Of a stretch of DNA of 64,000 nt, positions 1 through 9,451 are shown in pieces. Below the pieces are notes generated by a model, which did no database searches, was not told the DNA's origin, and was given only the letters and a program-made list of their open reading frames with translations. The translations under genes were made by a program, and so were the position numbers. Source of the stretch: Aquimarina atlantica (GTDB taxonomy: Bacteria > Bacteroidota > Bacteroidia > Flavobacteriales > Flavobacteriaceae). Location: the NCBI RefSeq assembly GCF_000626715.1, contig NZ_AQRA01000001.1, positions 682,001 through 746,000 on the forward strand, given 5' to 3'. The number at the start of each line of letters is the position of its first letter. Within the stretch, counting starts at the first letter, position 1.

Positions 1-157
1 TTTAAAGTTTCTATATCCTATAGCCAAATATATTCTTAAACAAGGGTTATTCTACATGTGCATTTTATTGTTTTTCAATATATTATACATTTTTCACTTG
101 CACATGTTACGGTTTTTCCGTAATTTTATCACGCCTCATTATAAAATTAATCAGCTT

Positions 158-409
158 ATGCGCAAAATTACCCTTGAAGAAGAGTTTAATGCTCGAGAAT
201 TAGATATCAAATACAAAGACCTCTGGAATCGAGGTATCCACCTATTTACTATAAATGACCAGAATCGTGATTTTTACTATTCTATTTACTATGTAGATTT
301 ATTATTTGTTGAAGTGATTTACAATAAAATTACTGGTGATATCATTACTATCAAAAGTTTTACAGATAAGAGAAAACTTATGTTTTATCTCAGAGAAGAC
401 TTTTCTTAA
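158..409 (+). CDS. small hypothetical protein (83 aa)
   Basis: I do not recognise a family. From the ATG at 158 the protein is soluble and compact, beginning MRKITLEEEF and ending LREDFS, with alternating charged and aromatic residues and no membrane segment. The frame stays open upstream to ATGs at 104 and 56, but that part is AT-rich and of poor protein quality, so I prefer 158. A weak TAnnTTTT-like -7 box lies at 86-93. The gene faces the EamA gene convergently. No function can be proposed. Confidence 0.55.
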   Translation: MRKITLEEEFNARELDIKYKDLWNRGIHLFTINDQNRDFYYSIYYVDLLFVEVIYNKITGDIITIKSFTDKRKLMFYLREDFS

Positions 410-446
410 TTAAAGTTTTTTAAACACTTACAAATACAGTAATCTG

Positions 447-518
447 GTTTGTACATTAGAAAATCTATTGGATTTTCGGGCTTTCTAGCCCTGTACCGAG
501 AAGTTTTAATGTACAAAC
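447..518. other. multi-hairpin structured element between convergent genes
   Basis: A 12-bp perfect stem (447-458 with 507-518) encloses two further hairpins: a 7-bp stem at 459-465/471-477 and a 5-bp stem at 478-482/487-491. This branched fold is more than a simple terminator hairpin and there is no clear U-tract. It may act as a bidirectional transcription end, or be a small structured RNA or repeat remnant. The structure is seen in the sequence; the role is unknown. Confidence 0.4.
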
Positions 519-522
519 TAGG

Positions 523-1353
523 TTAGCGTTGTCGATACCAAATGTTAAGGATTAGTCCAGTAATCACTAATAAGGTACCTATAATACTTAGGGCTGGATA
601 TATATCGGTAAACCAAAAAGTACCTGCAATCATTGTAAAAATAACTTCGACGTATTTTAAGGATACCACTTTATTTGTTGCTTGAGATTGAAATGCTTTG
701 GTCATAAATAATTGCCCGAAATATCCAAAAACTCCTAAACTTAGTAGTAGTGGCCATTCTATACCTTTTGGTGTGGTCCAGTTGAAAATAGAAAGAATAC
801 CTCCTACGGTAACAGAAATCCACATAAAATAATTAACGATCACAACAGGATGATCTCTATGGCCAATTTTATTTATGAGTACATATACAACGCCACTAAA
901 TACTGCCGACCCCAATACTAACAATAGTCCAAAAGAATTAATATTAGGATCAAAACCTTTGATCATTAAAACCCCGCTAAACGCCATTAAAAAGAACAAC
1001 CATTGTATTGGTTTTACTTGTTCTCTAAGAAAAAGTATAGCAAAAATAGTAGCAAAGATTGGTGACAAATACCGTAATGATACTGCAGAACCAATAGGAA
1101 GGTAATTGACCGACATAAAGAATAATCCCATCGAGGTTACTCCTGCCAACCCTCTGTAAATCAACAATCTTTTTTGGTTACCAAATATTGGGATCTTATG
1201 CCACAACAAATAACTCATCGTAAAAAACAGTGAGCCAAATGCTCTAAAAAACACAAGTTGTGCCCCTCCAAAATGTGCTAAATACTTAACAAATAGGTTC
1301 ATCGCTGTAAACGATACAGCACTAAGAAGCATAAAGTATATAGCTTTCTTCAT
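523..1353 (-). CDS. EamA/DMT-family transporter
   Basis: This 276-aa inner-membrane protein has about ten hydrophobic segments and the internal duplication typical of the drug/metabolite transporter superfamily (two EamA repeats, roughly residues 5-130 and 145-272). Features seen include FFRAFGSLFF in helix 2 and SLRYLSPIFATIFAILFL in helix 4. The substrate cannot be deduced from sequence; family members export metabolites or amino acids. It lies 19 bp downstream of hipA on the same strand, so read-through from the hipBA operon is possible. Length and start are normal for the family. Confidence 0.88.
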   Translation of the reverse strand: MKKAIYFMLLSAVSFTAMNLFVKYLAHFGGAQLVFFRAFGSLFFTMSYLLWHKIPIFGNQKRLLIYRGLAGVTSMGLFFMSVNYLPIGSAVSLRYLSPIFATIFAILFLREQVKPIQWLFFLMAFSGVLMIKGFDPNINSFGLLLVLGSAVFSGVVYVLINKIGHRDHPVVIVNYFMWISVTVGGILSIFNWTTPKGIEWPLLLSLGVFGYFGQLFMTKAFQSQATNKVVSLKYVEVIFTMIAGTFWFTDIYPALSIIGTLLVITGLILNIWYRQR

Positions 1354-1372
1354 TTTGGCTCATTAAAAAAAA

Positions 1373-2659
1373 TCAAAGATATAGTCTAAATGGTTTTGCT
1401 AATGTATCACCTTGTGATTTTGGAATTCCTGTTTTCTGTACATAGTAATCCCAGTTAGAAACAACATCAATAATTTGCTGTATGGCCTCCTTATGACTTT
1501 TATAACTAATCTTCTCTCCTACTGCAATTAAATCCTGTAATGTAAAATCATCTCGTTTACCATTGATCGACATTTGATGCATACTGGTCCAAATCCCTGA
1601 TGGATTGTATGAATAGGTTACATCATATGCAGGAGATAGTCTCCAAACTCCACGTTTATCCATCAAAAAAGAAATATTCTTGGTATGATCATCCTGGTTA
1701 CGGGCAATGACATTAAATACCATTCTTTTATATAATTGTACAGCATCACTATGTGGTAATCGTAGTTGTCGCATTACTTCAAATGCATTTTCATAAGAGT
1801 GTGCTCCCGGAGATTTATAATCAAAATGTGCTATCGAACACAACGTTTGCATGTGTATTTTTTCATTATTACCATGGCGATCAAAGCGTTTAGTCATAAA
1901 GTGGGCTCTATCATGCTCTTCAAAAAGTAAAGATTTTTCCATATCAATACCGCAATCCAATGCCATTAAGTAATATGCATATTCGATTCTACCATATCCT
2001 TGTGGATCACCAAGAGCAGTATCGTTTACTCCATCGAACTTAAAAATATAATGTTCAAATCCGTGTGGAGCTATGGCCTGTCCCGACCGTATCTCATTTG
2101 TTGTCGAGTTATAAGCAATTATAGCCTTTGCTCGTTGCCCTCCTGCCGAAGTTCCAACTTTAATCAATTCATTAAGATGTTCTGTTTCAGAAAGATTAAG
2201 TTCTAGTTTTTCTCGTGTATTCAATACCTTTTCTGCCAGTTGTGCCAGTTTATCTACTTCTAATGTAGTAGTCTGAGCTTGTCCTATATGTTTTGCAGGT
2301 TGAAACTCTAATGCCCCCATACCACGAGTACCAATATAACATAAGCGATCTAGTGGGGTAAATTTGGATTTTGGGATATTGTTAAGAGCAAGCCATTGAT
2401 CAATTAATCGATTCCCGAAATCATCGGGCAATACATCAGATAACATTCCTGGTAATCCTCTATACGTGTCCTGGTTTAGATTAGGGAAGCTATATATTTT
2501 TTTTGCAGAAGACCGTATTGGCATATGTATTGGTGATACATCCTGATTCTTATTTAGAAATGAAGGAAAAAACTCAAAAGAAGCAAAGTTTTTTTGGCTA
2601 TCCCAACTCAATGCTCCTAATTCTTCTCCCCAAAGGGTAATTTTAATAACATCTACCAT
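1373..2659 (-). CDS. hipA: HipA-family serine/threonine kinase toxin
   Basis: This 428-aa protein is the toxin of a type II toxin-antitoxin pair. HipA kinases phosphorylate glutamyl-tRNA synthetase or related targets and cause growth arrest. Visible motifs are the HipA N-terminal region (GLPGMLSDVLPDDFG, residues 68-82), a Gly/Ser-rich nucleotide loop GTSAGGQRAKA (169-179), the catalytic segment RNQDDHTKN (320-328) and the Mg-binding PAYD (343-346). All expected kinase residues are present, so it looks active. Its ATG overlaps the end of the antitoxin gene by 7 bp (2653-2659), implying translational coupling. The exact target is not known from sequence. Confidence 0.93.
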   Translation of the reverse strand: MVDVIKITLWGEELGALSWDSQKNFASFEFFPSFLNKNQDVSPIHMPIRSSAKKIYSFPNLNQDTYRGLPGMLSDVLPDDFGNRLIDQWLALNNIPKSKFTPLDRLCYIGTRGMGALEFQPAKHIGQAQTTTLEVDKLAQLAEKVLNTREKLELNLSETEHLNELIKVGTSAGGQRAKAIIAYNSTTNEIRSGQAIAPHGFEHYIFKFDGVNDTALGDPQGYGRIEYAYYLMALDCGIDMEKSLLFEEHDRAHFMTKRFDRHGNNEKIHMQTLCSIAHFDYKSPGAHSYENAFEVMRQLRLPHSDAVQLYKRMVFNVIARNQDDHTKNISFLMDKRGVWRLSPAYDVTYSYNPSGIWTSMHQMSINGKRDDFTLQDLIAVGEKISYKSHKEAIQQIIDVVSNWDYYVQKTGIPKSQGDTLAKPFRLYL

Positions 2660-2985
2660 AATGGATCTTCTTTTTGATTTTTAGAGCTACGTGATGCACG
2701 CTCACGTTCCTTTCCTTTTAGTTTTAATAATTCTATAGGGCTTATGCCCGGATCGGGAAATAAAGAGCTTAATGCGTTTAAATCTCCAAATGCGCGGAGT
2801 ATCTGTATAAAAGTTAATAGCGTAGTTGTCTTTCCGGATTCAAAATTCTTAATCGTTTGCACATGCACTCCTGCCCTTTTAGAAAGCTCATCCTGGGTAA
2901 TATTAAGATTAAGACGCCGTTGTTTTACCCTTTGGGTAAGTTCTACCAGTATTTGTTCGTCTGAAAGGTTATTTACATTCATCAC
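2653..2985 (-). CDS. hipB: HipB-like helix-turn-helix antitoxin
   Basis: This 110-aa protein has an Xre/Cro-type HTH at about residues 14-70, containing NITQDELSKRAGVHVQTIKN and NFESGKTTTL, which fits HipB antitoxins. HipB neutralises HipA and represses its own operon. The tail after residue 85 is rich in Lys, Arg and Glu, and probably flexible, as in HipB proteins whose tail is a protease signal. It precedes hipA with a 7-bp overlap. A -7 box lies at 3008-3015 on the minus strand, about 25 bases before the ATG, and dyads that could be HipB operators lie just upstream. Confidence 0.88.
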   Translation of the reverse strand: MMNVNNLSDEQILVELTQRVKQRRLNLNITQDELSKRAGVHVQTIKNFESGKTTTLLTFIQILRAFGDLNALSSLFPDPGISPIELLKLKGKERERASRSSKNQKEDPLW

Positions 2986-3328
2986 ATAGAAATTAAATTA
3001 AGATATACAAAAATATACGTTAAAATTATAAAATATAAGTTATGTATAGTATATTATACTTTAAAATACAATTTTATAATAAATATAATAAAGTATATTA
3101 CAATATACACAAAATTAACAAAAATAACACAAAGTACACCTTAATATACTTTAAATACTAAAATCAAATTTAAAACATCATCATCATTTATAACAACTAA
3201 GTTTTTGATATTTACCTTCATAAAAACAGGTAAATCCCCCTTTTATATCGTTTAAAATAGTGTTATTTTTAACCTACTTAGCGATCCCCTTCTAATCATA
3301 TCGTCTGATTGTCTTAAAATCTAAGACA
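2986..3328. promoter_or_regulatory. AT-rich divergent control region with dyads upstream of hipBA
   Basis: This gene-free stretch is extremely AT-rich. It holds several related dyads built on AGTATA/TATACT: 3048-3060 (agtat-att-atact), 3093-3108 (7-bp arms gtatatt/aatatac, 2-nt spacer) and 3131-3152 (aaagta/tacttt). Repeated dyads next to a hipB promoter fit the known autoregulation of hipBA by cooperative HipB binding. Assignment as HipB operators is inference; AT richness alone makes some such repeats likely. Confidence 0.45.
3008..3015 (-). promoter_or_regulatory. putative -7 box of hipBA
   Basis: Read on the minus strand this is TATTTTTG, a match to the Bacteroidota -7 consensus TAnnTTTG. 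It would start RNA near 3002, about 16 nt before the hipB ATG. No good -33 TTG is seen at the right spacing. Confidence 0.4.
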
Positions 3329-3330
3329 AT
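3308..3330 (+). promoter_or_regulatory. dyad overlapping the start codon of the Bor-like lipoprotein gene
   Basis: A 9-bp perfect inverted repeat (attgtctta 3308-3316, taagacaat 3322-3330) with a 5-nt loop includes the first two bases of the ATG at 3329. In RNA it would sequester the start codon; as DNA it could be an operator. Function is inference. Confidence 0.35.
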
Positions 3331-3652
3331 GAAACATTCTATCCGATTACAAAGTATAAGCGTAGTACTGGCAATAACTATTTGTTGTACAAGTTGCATG
3401 TCTACACGAGTTGTAAGTCTTCATGATAGTGATGCTGTAGTTAAAAACACTAAAACCACCTGGAGCTTTGCCTGGGGGCTAGTTTCTCCTAAGGATATCG
3501 ATGCCAGGTGTGAATCCAAACATTTAAGCTCAGCAACTAACACTACCAATTTTGGATATATTTTATTATCCACAATCACATTAGGCATTGTTGTACCACA
3601 AACTATAACATGGGAATGCGCTCCACCAGATCCCCCAATAGAAGAATTATAG
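3329..3652 (+). CDS. Bor/Iss-like lipoprotein
   Basis: This 107-aa protein has a lipoprotein signal with lipobox TSCM (Cys about residue 23). The rest follows the layout of phage-derived Bor/Iss lipoproteins: a short beta segment, a central Cys (ARCESK) and the C-terminal signature seen here as TITLGIVVPQTITWEC, comparable to ITLGIYTP...VYC in Bor. Bor proteins sit in the outer membrane and are linked to serum resistance in enterobacteria; the role in this organism is unknown. The flavoprotein gene follows after 133 bp on the same strand. Family placement rests on motif similarity only. Confidence 0.7.
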   Translation: MKHSIRLQSISVVLAITICCTSCMSTRVVSLHDSDAVVKNTKTTWSFAWGLVSPKDIDARCESKHLSSATNTTNFGYILLSTITLGIVVPQTITWECAPPDPPIEEL

Positions 3653-3785
3653 AGTAAACACATCGTCTTTACTTGATCTATATCAATAGAAACAGAAATC
3701 ATATCTGGTTTGGATATTGGCTTGCTAACAGTACTGTCAAAAAAAAATAAAGAGCAGTTATAATAAAATATTAAAAAACATAATC

Positions 3786-5399
3786 ATGGCGTTACCAAAA
3801 GGCATTGAAACATTACCTATAAGGAAATGGGAAAACAGGCATCAAAATTTTACACAAAAGCTAACACAAAACGCTTCTTTTAAAGTACGTAATGATGATT
3901 CGTTAAGTAAAGGAGCAGATAAATACATTGCCACAACCAAAAACTTACAATGGCTGATAGGGCATGCAATTGATAACAATATTCGATTGCGCGCTATGGG
4001 TAGCGGTTGGTCTTTTTCTAAGGTAGCAGTCTCTGAAGGTGGCATCTTAGACACCAAATCATTACGTCTAAGTTTTTCGGTTAGTAAATCTAATGTAAGC
4101 AATGATTACCTAAACAAAGGAGGGATAGCCGATGATTTATTTTTTGTACAATGTGGTGTTTCTATATTACAACTCAATTCAAAATTAGAAAAAGAGAAAC
4201 GTCCTAATCGTTCTATCAAAGCCTCGGGAGCTAGTAATGGACAAACAGTAGCAGGTGCATTATCCACAGGTACACATGGCGCTGCTTTTAATGTAGGAGC
4301 AATACAGGATTTTGTAACAGGAATACATCTCATCGTTGGTCGCAATCGTCATGTATGGTTAGAACGAAATTCTAACCCTGTAGTATCTGATCGCTTTATT
4401 GATTGGCTAGGCGCAGATTTAATAAGAGATGACACTATGTTTAACGCCGCCTTGGTTAGTTTTGGAAGTTTTGGGATTATACACGGTATTATGATCGAAA
4501 CAGAACCTAAATTTCTACTTGAAGAACATCGTATAGACAAAATTGCATACAACAGTGAGCTTAAAAATACCATGAAAACATTAGATTTTTCAGGAATTAA
4601 TACTATACTCCCCTTTCCTCAGCACTCTCCTGATCGAGAGTTATATCATTTTGAAATATTAATAAACCCATATGACTTTGAACCCGACAACAATAATAAA
4701 GGTGTATTTTTAAAAGTTTCCTACAAACGAAAATACAGGGATAATTATACCCGTAGAACTCCAGACGATAAAGGATTGACTTATGGTGATGATCTATTGG
4801 GGTTAATACAAACAGTTATGGATAGTTTGGGTGGTTTATCAATTTTATTGGTACCAAAATTGGTCAATATATTATTTCCTTTGGCCTACAAAGAAATCCC
4901 CCCTATGGAAGGGACTATAGGAGAAACATTTAGCAATACTAAATTTAGAGGTAAAGTAGCTAGTGCAGCTTTAGGAATAGATATCAAAGACAGTGTGCGA
5001 GTTGTCGAAGAAATTATGATGATCATTGAAGATGGCGATCCTTTTCCTGGCGGAATATCATTACGATACGTAAAAGGAACTGAAGCATTATTAGGGTTTA
5101 CAAAATTTCCTGAAACCTGTGTGTTAGAATTAGACGGTGTAGATGCAGATATAACTCGTAAGTTCTATGAAAAAGTATGGAATCGATTAGAAGCTATTAA
5201 TATACCATATACCTTACATTGGGGAAAAATAAACTTCAATCTTAATTTTCAACGCATCCAGAGCATGTATGGCACAGCAACAGTACAGCACTGGCTTGAT
5301 ACCCGTAACGACTTACTAGAAACAGAAGCAATGAATGTATTTACCAATGGTTTTATCGAAAGATGTGGGCTAAATAAAACTACTGGAGTGATTGTTTAA
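3786..5399 (+). CDS. FAD-binding oxidoreductase, sugar-1,4-lactone-oxidase-like
   Basis: This 537-aa protein belongs to the VAO/PCMH flavoprotein family. The FAD-binding PCMH domain covers about residues 45-240, with RAMGSGWSFSKVA (69-81) and the pyrophosphate loop GQTVAGALSTGTHG (152-165). A C-terminal TLHWGKINF matches the HWxK motif of D-arabinono-/L-gulono-lactone oxidases. The usual GxGHS histidine that binds FAD covalently is replaced by Trp (GSGWS), so FAD is probably noncovalent. No signal peptide is visible, so it is likely cytoplasmic. The substrate is not certain; a sugar lactone or polyol is the family norm. Confidence 0.8.
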   Translation: MALPKGIETLPIRKWENRHQNFTQKLTQNASFKVRNDDSLSKGADKYIATTKNLQWLIGHAIDNNIRLRAMGSGWSFSKVAVSEGGILDTKSLRLSFSVSKSNVSNDYLNKGGIADDLFFVQCGVSILQLNSKLEKEKRPNRSIKASGASNGQTVAGALSTGTHGAAFNVGAIQDFVTGIHLIVGRNRHVWLERNSNPVVSDRFIDWLGADLIRDDTMFNAALVSFGSFGIIHGIMIETEPKFLLEEHRIDKIAYNSELKNTMKTLDFSGINTILPFPQHSPDRELYHFEILINPYDFEPDNNNKGVFLKVSYKRKYRDNYTRRTPDDKGLTYGDDLLGLIQTVMDSLGGLSILLVPKLVNILFPLAYKEIPPMEGTIGETFSNTKFRGKVASAALGIDIKDSVRVVEEIMMIIEDGDPFPGGISLRYVKGTEALLGFTKFPETCVLELDGVDADITRKFYEKVWNRLEAINIPYTLHWGKINFNLNFQRIQSMYGTATVQHWLDTRNDLLETEAMNVFTNGFIERCGLNKTTGVIV

Positions 5400-5553
5400 A
5401 TAAAACACACAAGAGTCTAAAAAACAACAATATACAGTTATTTTTTAATTATCATTTAAAATAATATCAATTATTATTTAAGCTCTTTGGCATGATAATC
5501 GTTCTAGTATAAATATATTTCATAACTTTATTTTTTTTAATCCCCATTACTCA

Positions 5554-6519
5554 ATGAAAAAGCTGTCCTTCCTACTACTGCTTTTTTTAGCACAAATCGT
5601 CTATTCGCAGACCTACACCGTACTAGATTCGGTACAAAATACACCTATACCATATGCTACAATTTCTTTTAGAAATGGAAGTGGAACATTTGCCGATGCC
5701 GATGGTAATTTTCGATTCTCAAAAAAATGGTATTCTGATGTAGACTCCTTGTATATATCATCTATAGGATACAAAGAATTAGCGCTACCCACTTCTGCTT
5801 TACCTCAAAAAATACGTTTAGTCCAGGATATTGCAGAACTTAAAGAGGTATATATTGTTGCAGAAAAGAAAAGAAAGTACAAAACCAAGAAATTAGCTTC
5901 AGAAGTACATAATGATTATTTTAAAAGCTGGCTCCCAACTGTAGAATCCGAAATTGCGGTTTTTTTCCCTAAAAACCCTGAGAAATCTACCAAAATAGCT
6001 TCAGTATACCTACCCATTAAAACCGAATCTTCAAACCGAAATACCAACAAAAAAGAATCATTTTCTACTTTATTCAAAATGCAGTTTTATGGTAATAACA
6101 ATGGATATCCAGGAAAAAGATTGCCTTATGAAGATATTATATTTAAAGTTACCAGCAAGGATAAATCTAACTTTGAACTGAACGTTTCAGAATATAAAGT
6201 CTTCATTCCCAAAGAAGGTATTTTCATTTCTATACAAGTGTTAGGTTATACAGATAAGGACGGAAAACTACAACAAACAAAAAAATATAGCGAGATTGAA
6301 ACTCGAAAAGGCATCGTTAAGGTATCTACTACATTCAGACCATTACTTCCGTTTACAGACAGAATCAGTAGTTACAAAACATTTACCAGAAGAGTATTTT
6401 TTAAAAATAGAACCTGGCAGCGTTTTGACAGAGGGTATAGTAAAAACAATAATCTAATTAAAAACAACAATACGAATTATGGTATGGGATTAAAACTACA
6501 TTTATACGAAGAAGATTAG
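5554..6519 (+). CDS. secreted carboxypeptidase-like regulatory-domain protein
   Basis: This 321-aa protein has a cleavable signal peptide (residues 1-18, ending AQIVYSQ). A CarboxypepD_reg-like (transthyretin-like) beta-sandwich follows at about residues 20-95, with PIPYATISFRNGSGTFADA and SIGYKE, the usual signature in Bacteroidota. The remaining 220 residues are unassigned and rich in Lys, Phe and Tyr. Such domains often precede TonB-dependent receptors, but no plug or barrel is present here. It is probably periplasmic or outer-membrane associated. It lies convergent to the SulP gene; no partner is obvious. Confidence 0.75.
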   Translation: MKKLSFLLLLFLAQIVYSQTYTVLDSVQNTPIPYATISFRNGSGTFADADGNFRFSKKWYSDVDSLYISSIGYKELALPTSALPQKIRLVQDIAELKEVYIVAEKKRKYKTKKLASEVHNDYFKSWLPTVESEIAVFFPKNPEKSTKIASVYLPIKTESSNRNTNKKESFSTLFKMQFYGNNNGYPGKRLPYEDIIFKVTSKDKSNFELNVSEYKVFIPKEGIFISIQVLGYTDKDGKLQQTKKYSEIETRKGIVKVSTTFRPLLPFTDRISSYKTFTRRVFFKNRTWQRFDRGYSKNNNLIKNNNTNYGMGLKLHLYEED

Positions 6520-6531
6520 AGGGTCGAGATA

Positions 6532-8362
6532 TCAATCCAAAAAAGATTTTCTTTTCGTATTAAACTGTACCGCTTCTTCTTGTATTTCTTTATGTTTAGC
6601 AGTTTGGTTTTCTGCATGATCTACGGCATCAGAAATTGTTAAATAATAATAGGTTGCACCTAATCTGTCTGTAAAACCAGATCGTTTTAAAAAATCTCGA
6701 ACAGGACCTATGGTTCCCACCATTAATAATTGAACTCCGATACCATCAAGATATTGCTGTATATCATCTAATACATGCAAACCAGTACTATCTATATCAT
6801 GCATATTTGTATTGTCAAGTATTAGAAATTCTGGTAACGGTTTTCGATTAGAAACATAGGCCAGAATAGTATCTTTAAAATAACTTGAATTACCAAAATA
6901 CAATTGATTATCAAACCTGATAATTAAATACACCTCGGATTGTATTGCATCTGGAAACCGATTGATATTTCTGTAATATTTAGTCCCTGGTATATTTACT
7001 AATTCAGCAATATGAGGGCGAGCACTGTAATACTGCAGAAACACAAACGACAATATCACTCCGATAAAGATTCCGTTCTCCACCCCAAAAATCAATGTTC
7101 CCAAAAAAGTAATGATCATCACAATAAAATCCCGTCTTCTAAGTCGAAATAAGTATTTTGCTTCACTAAAATTAATCAATCCAAATACAGACACCAATAT
7201 AATTGCCGCCAGAACTGCTTTAGGGATATAATAAAAAAATGAAGTGAGAAAAAGCAAAGAAAACATTACCATTAGTGCGGCTATAATAGACGACACAGTG
7301 GTCTTCCCTCCTGCTTCATCATTAATTGCAGTTCTGCTATAACTTCCCGAAGAAGGTACTGCCTGAAAAAAAGCACCAATAACCTTAGCTATTCCTAGTG
7401 CAAATAATTCTTGATTTGGGCGTATGATATGATCTCTCTTTTTCATTTCTATAGATTTGGCAATCCCAATACTGCCAACATATCCAATAAAAGTCACCGT
7501 TAATACCGACGGGATAAGTGCAACCATCGTATCATAATCCATATTCGGAATACTAAAAGAAGGGAGCCCACTAGGTACATCTTTAATAATTGCTAGCCCT
7601 TTTGCATTTAAATCAAAAATATAGGCAATAGACGTTGTAATTACCAGTACGGTAAGTGCTCCTGGAAAAGAGCGTTTCCATTTTTTAAGTACATTAATAG
7701 TTACAATAGAACATAAACAAATCCCAAGTGTAATCCAATTTACTTCGGCAAAGTGACTAATCGCATACCAAATGGTCTGATGTGTGTATTTAAAATCCGG
7801 AATAGTAATCCCCAGCCCTTGATCTAATTGAGAAACAATGATAATTATCGCCGCTGCAGAGATAAATCCAGAAATTACAGGTTGAGAGATTAGATTGACC
7901 AAAAACCCCATACGTAAGACACTCATAACGATCTGCAATACCCCAATCAAGAATCCCATAAACAAAACCAATTCTACAAACTTTTCTGTAAACGGATCTG
8001 CAAGTTGACTTACCCCACTCATTACCAAAATTGCAGTAACAGCAACTGGCCCTATACTTAATTGTCTAGATGTTCCAAAAAAAGCATAAAGCAATAAAGG
8101 AATCAGGCAGGCATACAATCCATAAATTGGAGGCACCCCCATAAGTAATGCATAAGCAATCGCTTGTGGTATAAGAATAACTCCTACAGTAATACCTGCA
8201 ATACAATCTGCTTTAAAGAAAGAGTTAGTATACTTTTTATCTTTAAAAATCTGAAAAAACGGGACTATTTTATATAACTTTTTAACGCTACTAAAGGTTT
8301 TTGGTTTATTAGGTAAATCTACAACAGTTTCAGAAGTTATACCAAAAGAATTTAGAATTCAT
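6532..8362 (-). CDS. SulP-family anion transporter with STAS domain; 5' end frameshifted
   Basis: From the in-frame ATG at 8142 the product is 536 aa: SulP transmembrane domain, then a C-terminal STAS domain around LILDNTNMHDIDSTGLHVLD. That start is too late, because conserved SulP helix 1 is encoded upstream in the same open frame: FFKADCIAGITVGVILIPQ followed by AIAYALL directly before MGVPPIYGLY. The open frame runs to 8358 without ATG, GTG or TTG. An ATG at 8362 is one base out of frame; removing one base of the AAAA run at 8344-8347 would join it as MNSKFFGITSETVVDLPNKP. The gene is therefore either frameshifted (mutation, slippage or assembly error) or uses a rare start. Substrate probably sulfate or bicarbonate. 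Confidence 0.85.
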
Positions 8363-8491
8363 CTGTTTAAAATTGAATTCGTCTTATTTTGATAGAAATA
8401 ACTAATTTTAATCAGACTTATTATAGAGATTTACCTATTTTTGAAACTAATATCGTATACTCTTTTCTCTTAGCACTTTTCACAAAACTCT

Positions 8492-9247
8492 ATGAACGAA
8501 ACACTACTTCTTTTCATTTTAGCGATTATTGGATTTATAGCAGGAGTAATTAATACTATAGCTGGCGGCGGTTCTTTACTTACTTTACCTATGCTAATTT
8601 TTATGGGGCTCCCTCCTGCGGTTGCTAACGGCACAAACCGTATAGGAATTTTCATTCAATCTATATCCTCTATTGCAGGTTTTAGAAGTAAAGGAATTAA
8701 ACCTGGTTCTTTTGGGATCTACTTGGGAATATCAGCTCTAATTGGATCGTTAATAGGTGCACAGATCGCAATTGATATTAAGGGGGAAACATTTAATAAG
8801 ATCCTTGCAATTGTAATGGTTATCGTAGTTCTTTTTATGATTTTTAAGCCCAAAGTAAACCTTCAGAATGTAGCAGAAAGAACACAAAGTCTGCATCTTT
8901 GGATTTCTATTCTTGCCTTTTTCTTTATTGGGGTCTATGGTGGGTTTATCCAGGCAGGCGTAGGAATATTTATCTTATTAGCATTAACCTCTATAAATTA
9001 TCTAAACCTTGTTACATCTAATGCGGTTAAAGTATTAGTTGTTTTTATTTATACTATTGGAGCACTAGCCATCTTTATATATAACAATCAAATCGATTAC
9101 CTCTATGGCCTTGTTCTTGCTACAGGAAATGCTATAGGGGGATGGATTGCAAGTAGATGGTCTGTAAAAAAAGGAGATGGATTGGTTAAAGTGTTTTTAA
9201 TCATCATGGTTATTGCTATGGCTATTAAATTATGGATAGACAGTTAA
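8492..9247 (+). CDS. TauE/SafE-family sulfite exporter-like permease
   Basis: This 251-aa protein has about eight hydrophobic helices and two repeated halves with the family signature GVINTIAGGGSLLTLP (residues 18-33) and GVYGGFIQAGVGIFILLAL in the second half. Members export sulfite, sulfoacetate or related C2 sulfonates. It is divergent from the SulP gene, and both families move sulfur oxyanions, so a shared role in sulfur anion handling is possible but unproven. Start ATG 8492 fits the family N-terminus. Confidence 0.9.
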   Translation: MNETLLLFILAIIGFIAGVINTIAGGGSLLTLPMLIFMGLPPAVANGTNRIGIFIQSISSIAGFRSKGIKPGSFGIYLGISALIGSLIGAQIAIDIKGETFNKILAIVMVIVVLFMIFKPKVNLQNVAERTQSLHLWISILAFFFIGVYGGFIQAGVGIFILLALTSINYLNLVTSNAVKVLVVFIYTIGALAIFIYNNQIDYLYGLVLATGNAIGGWIASRWSVKKGDGLVKVFLIIMVIAMAIKLWIDS

Positions 9248-9451
9248 TGCAAACAAGTAAAAAGAGATCTAAGAAATAAGAAATTTTTATTACACCTACC
9301 TTTCCTCTACTTTTATACTCTTTTACAATACATTATACAAAAAACGAGGTATAACAATTACTCTATCTGCTCTTGATAATTCAGCTTACCCCATATATCT
9401 CGTTCAATATTCTTATCTTTTAGAACTAATAAACACAAAAATCACCATCTC

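Noticed and set aside
1373-3152. hipBA as part of a mobile island
   Set aside because: No integrase, att repeats or tRNA gene was seen nearby, and base composition is like that of the neighbours.
3421-3702. Minus-strand open frame opposite the Bor-like lipoprotein gene
   Set aside because: No motifs, no plausible promoter, and it overlaps a gene with a clear lipobox.
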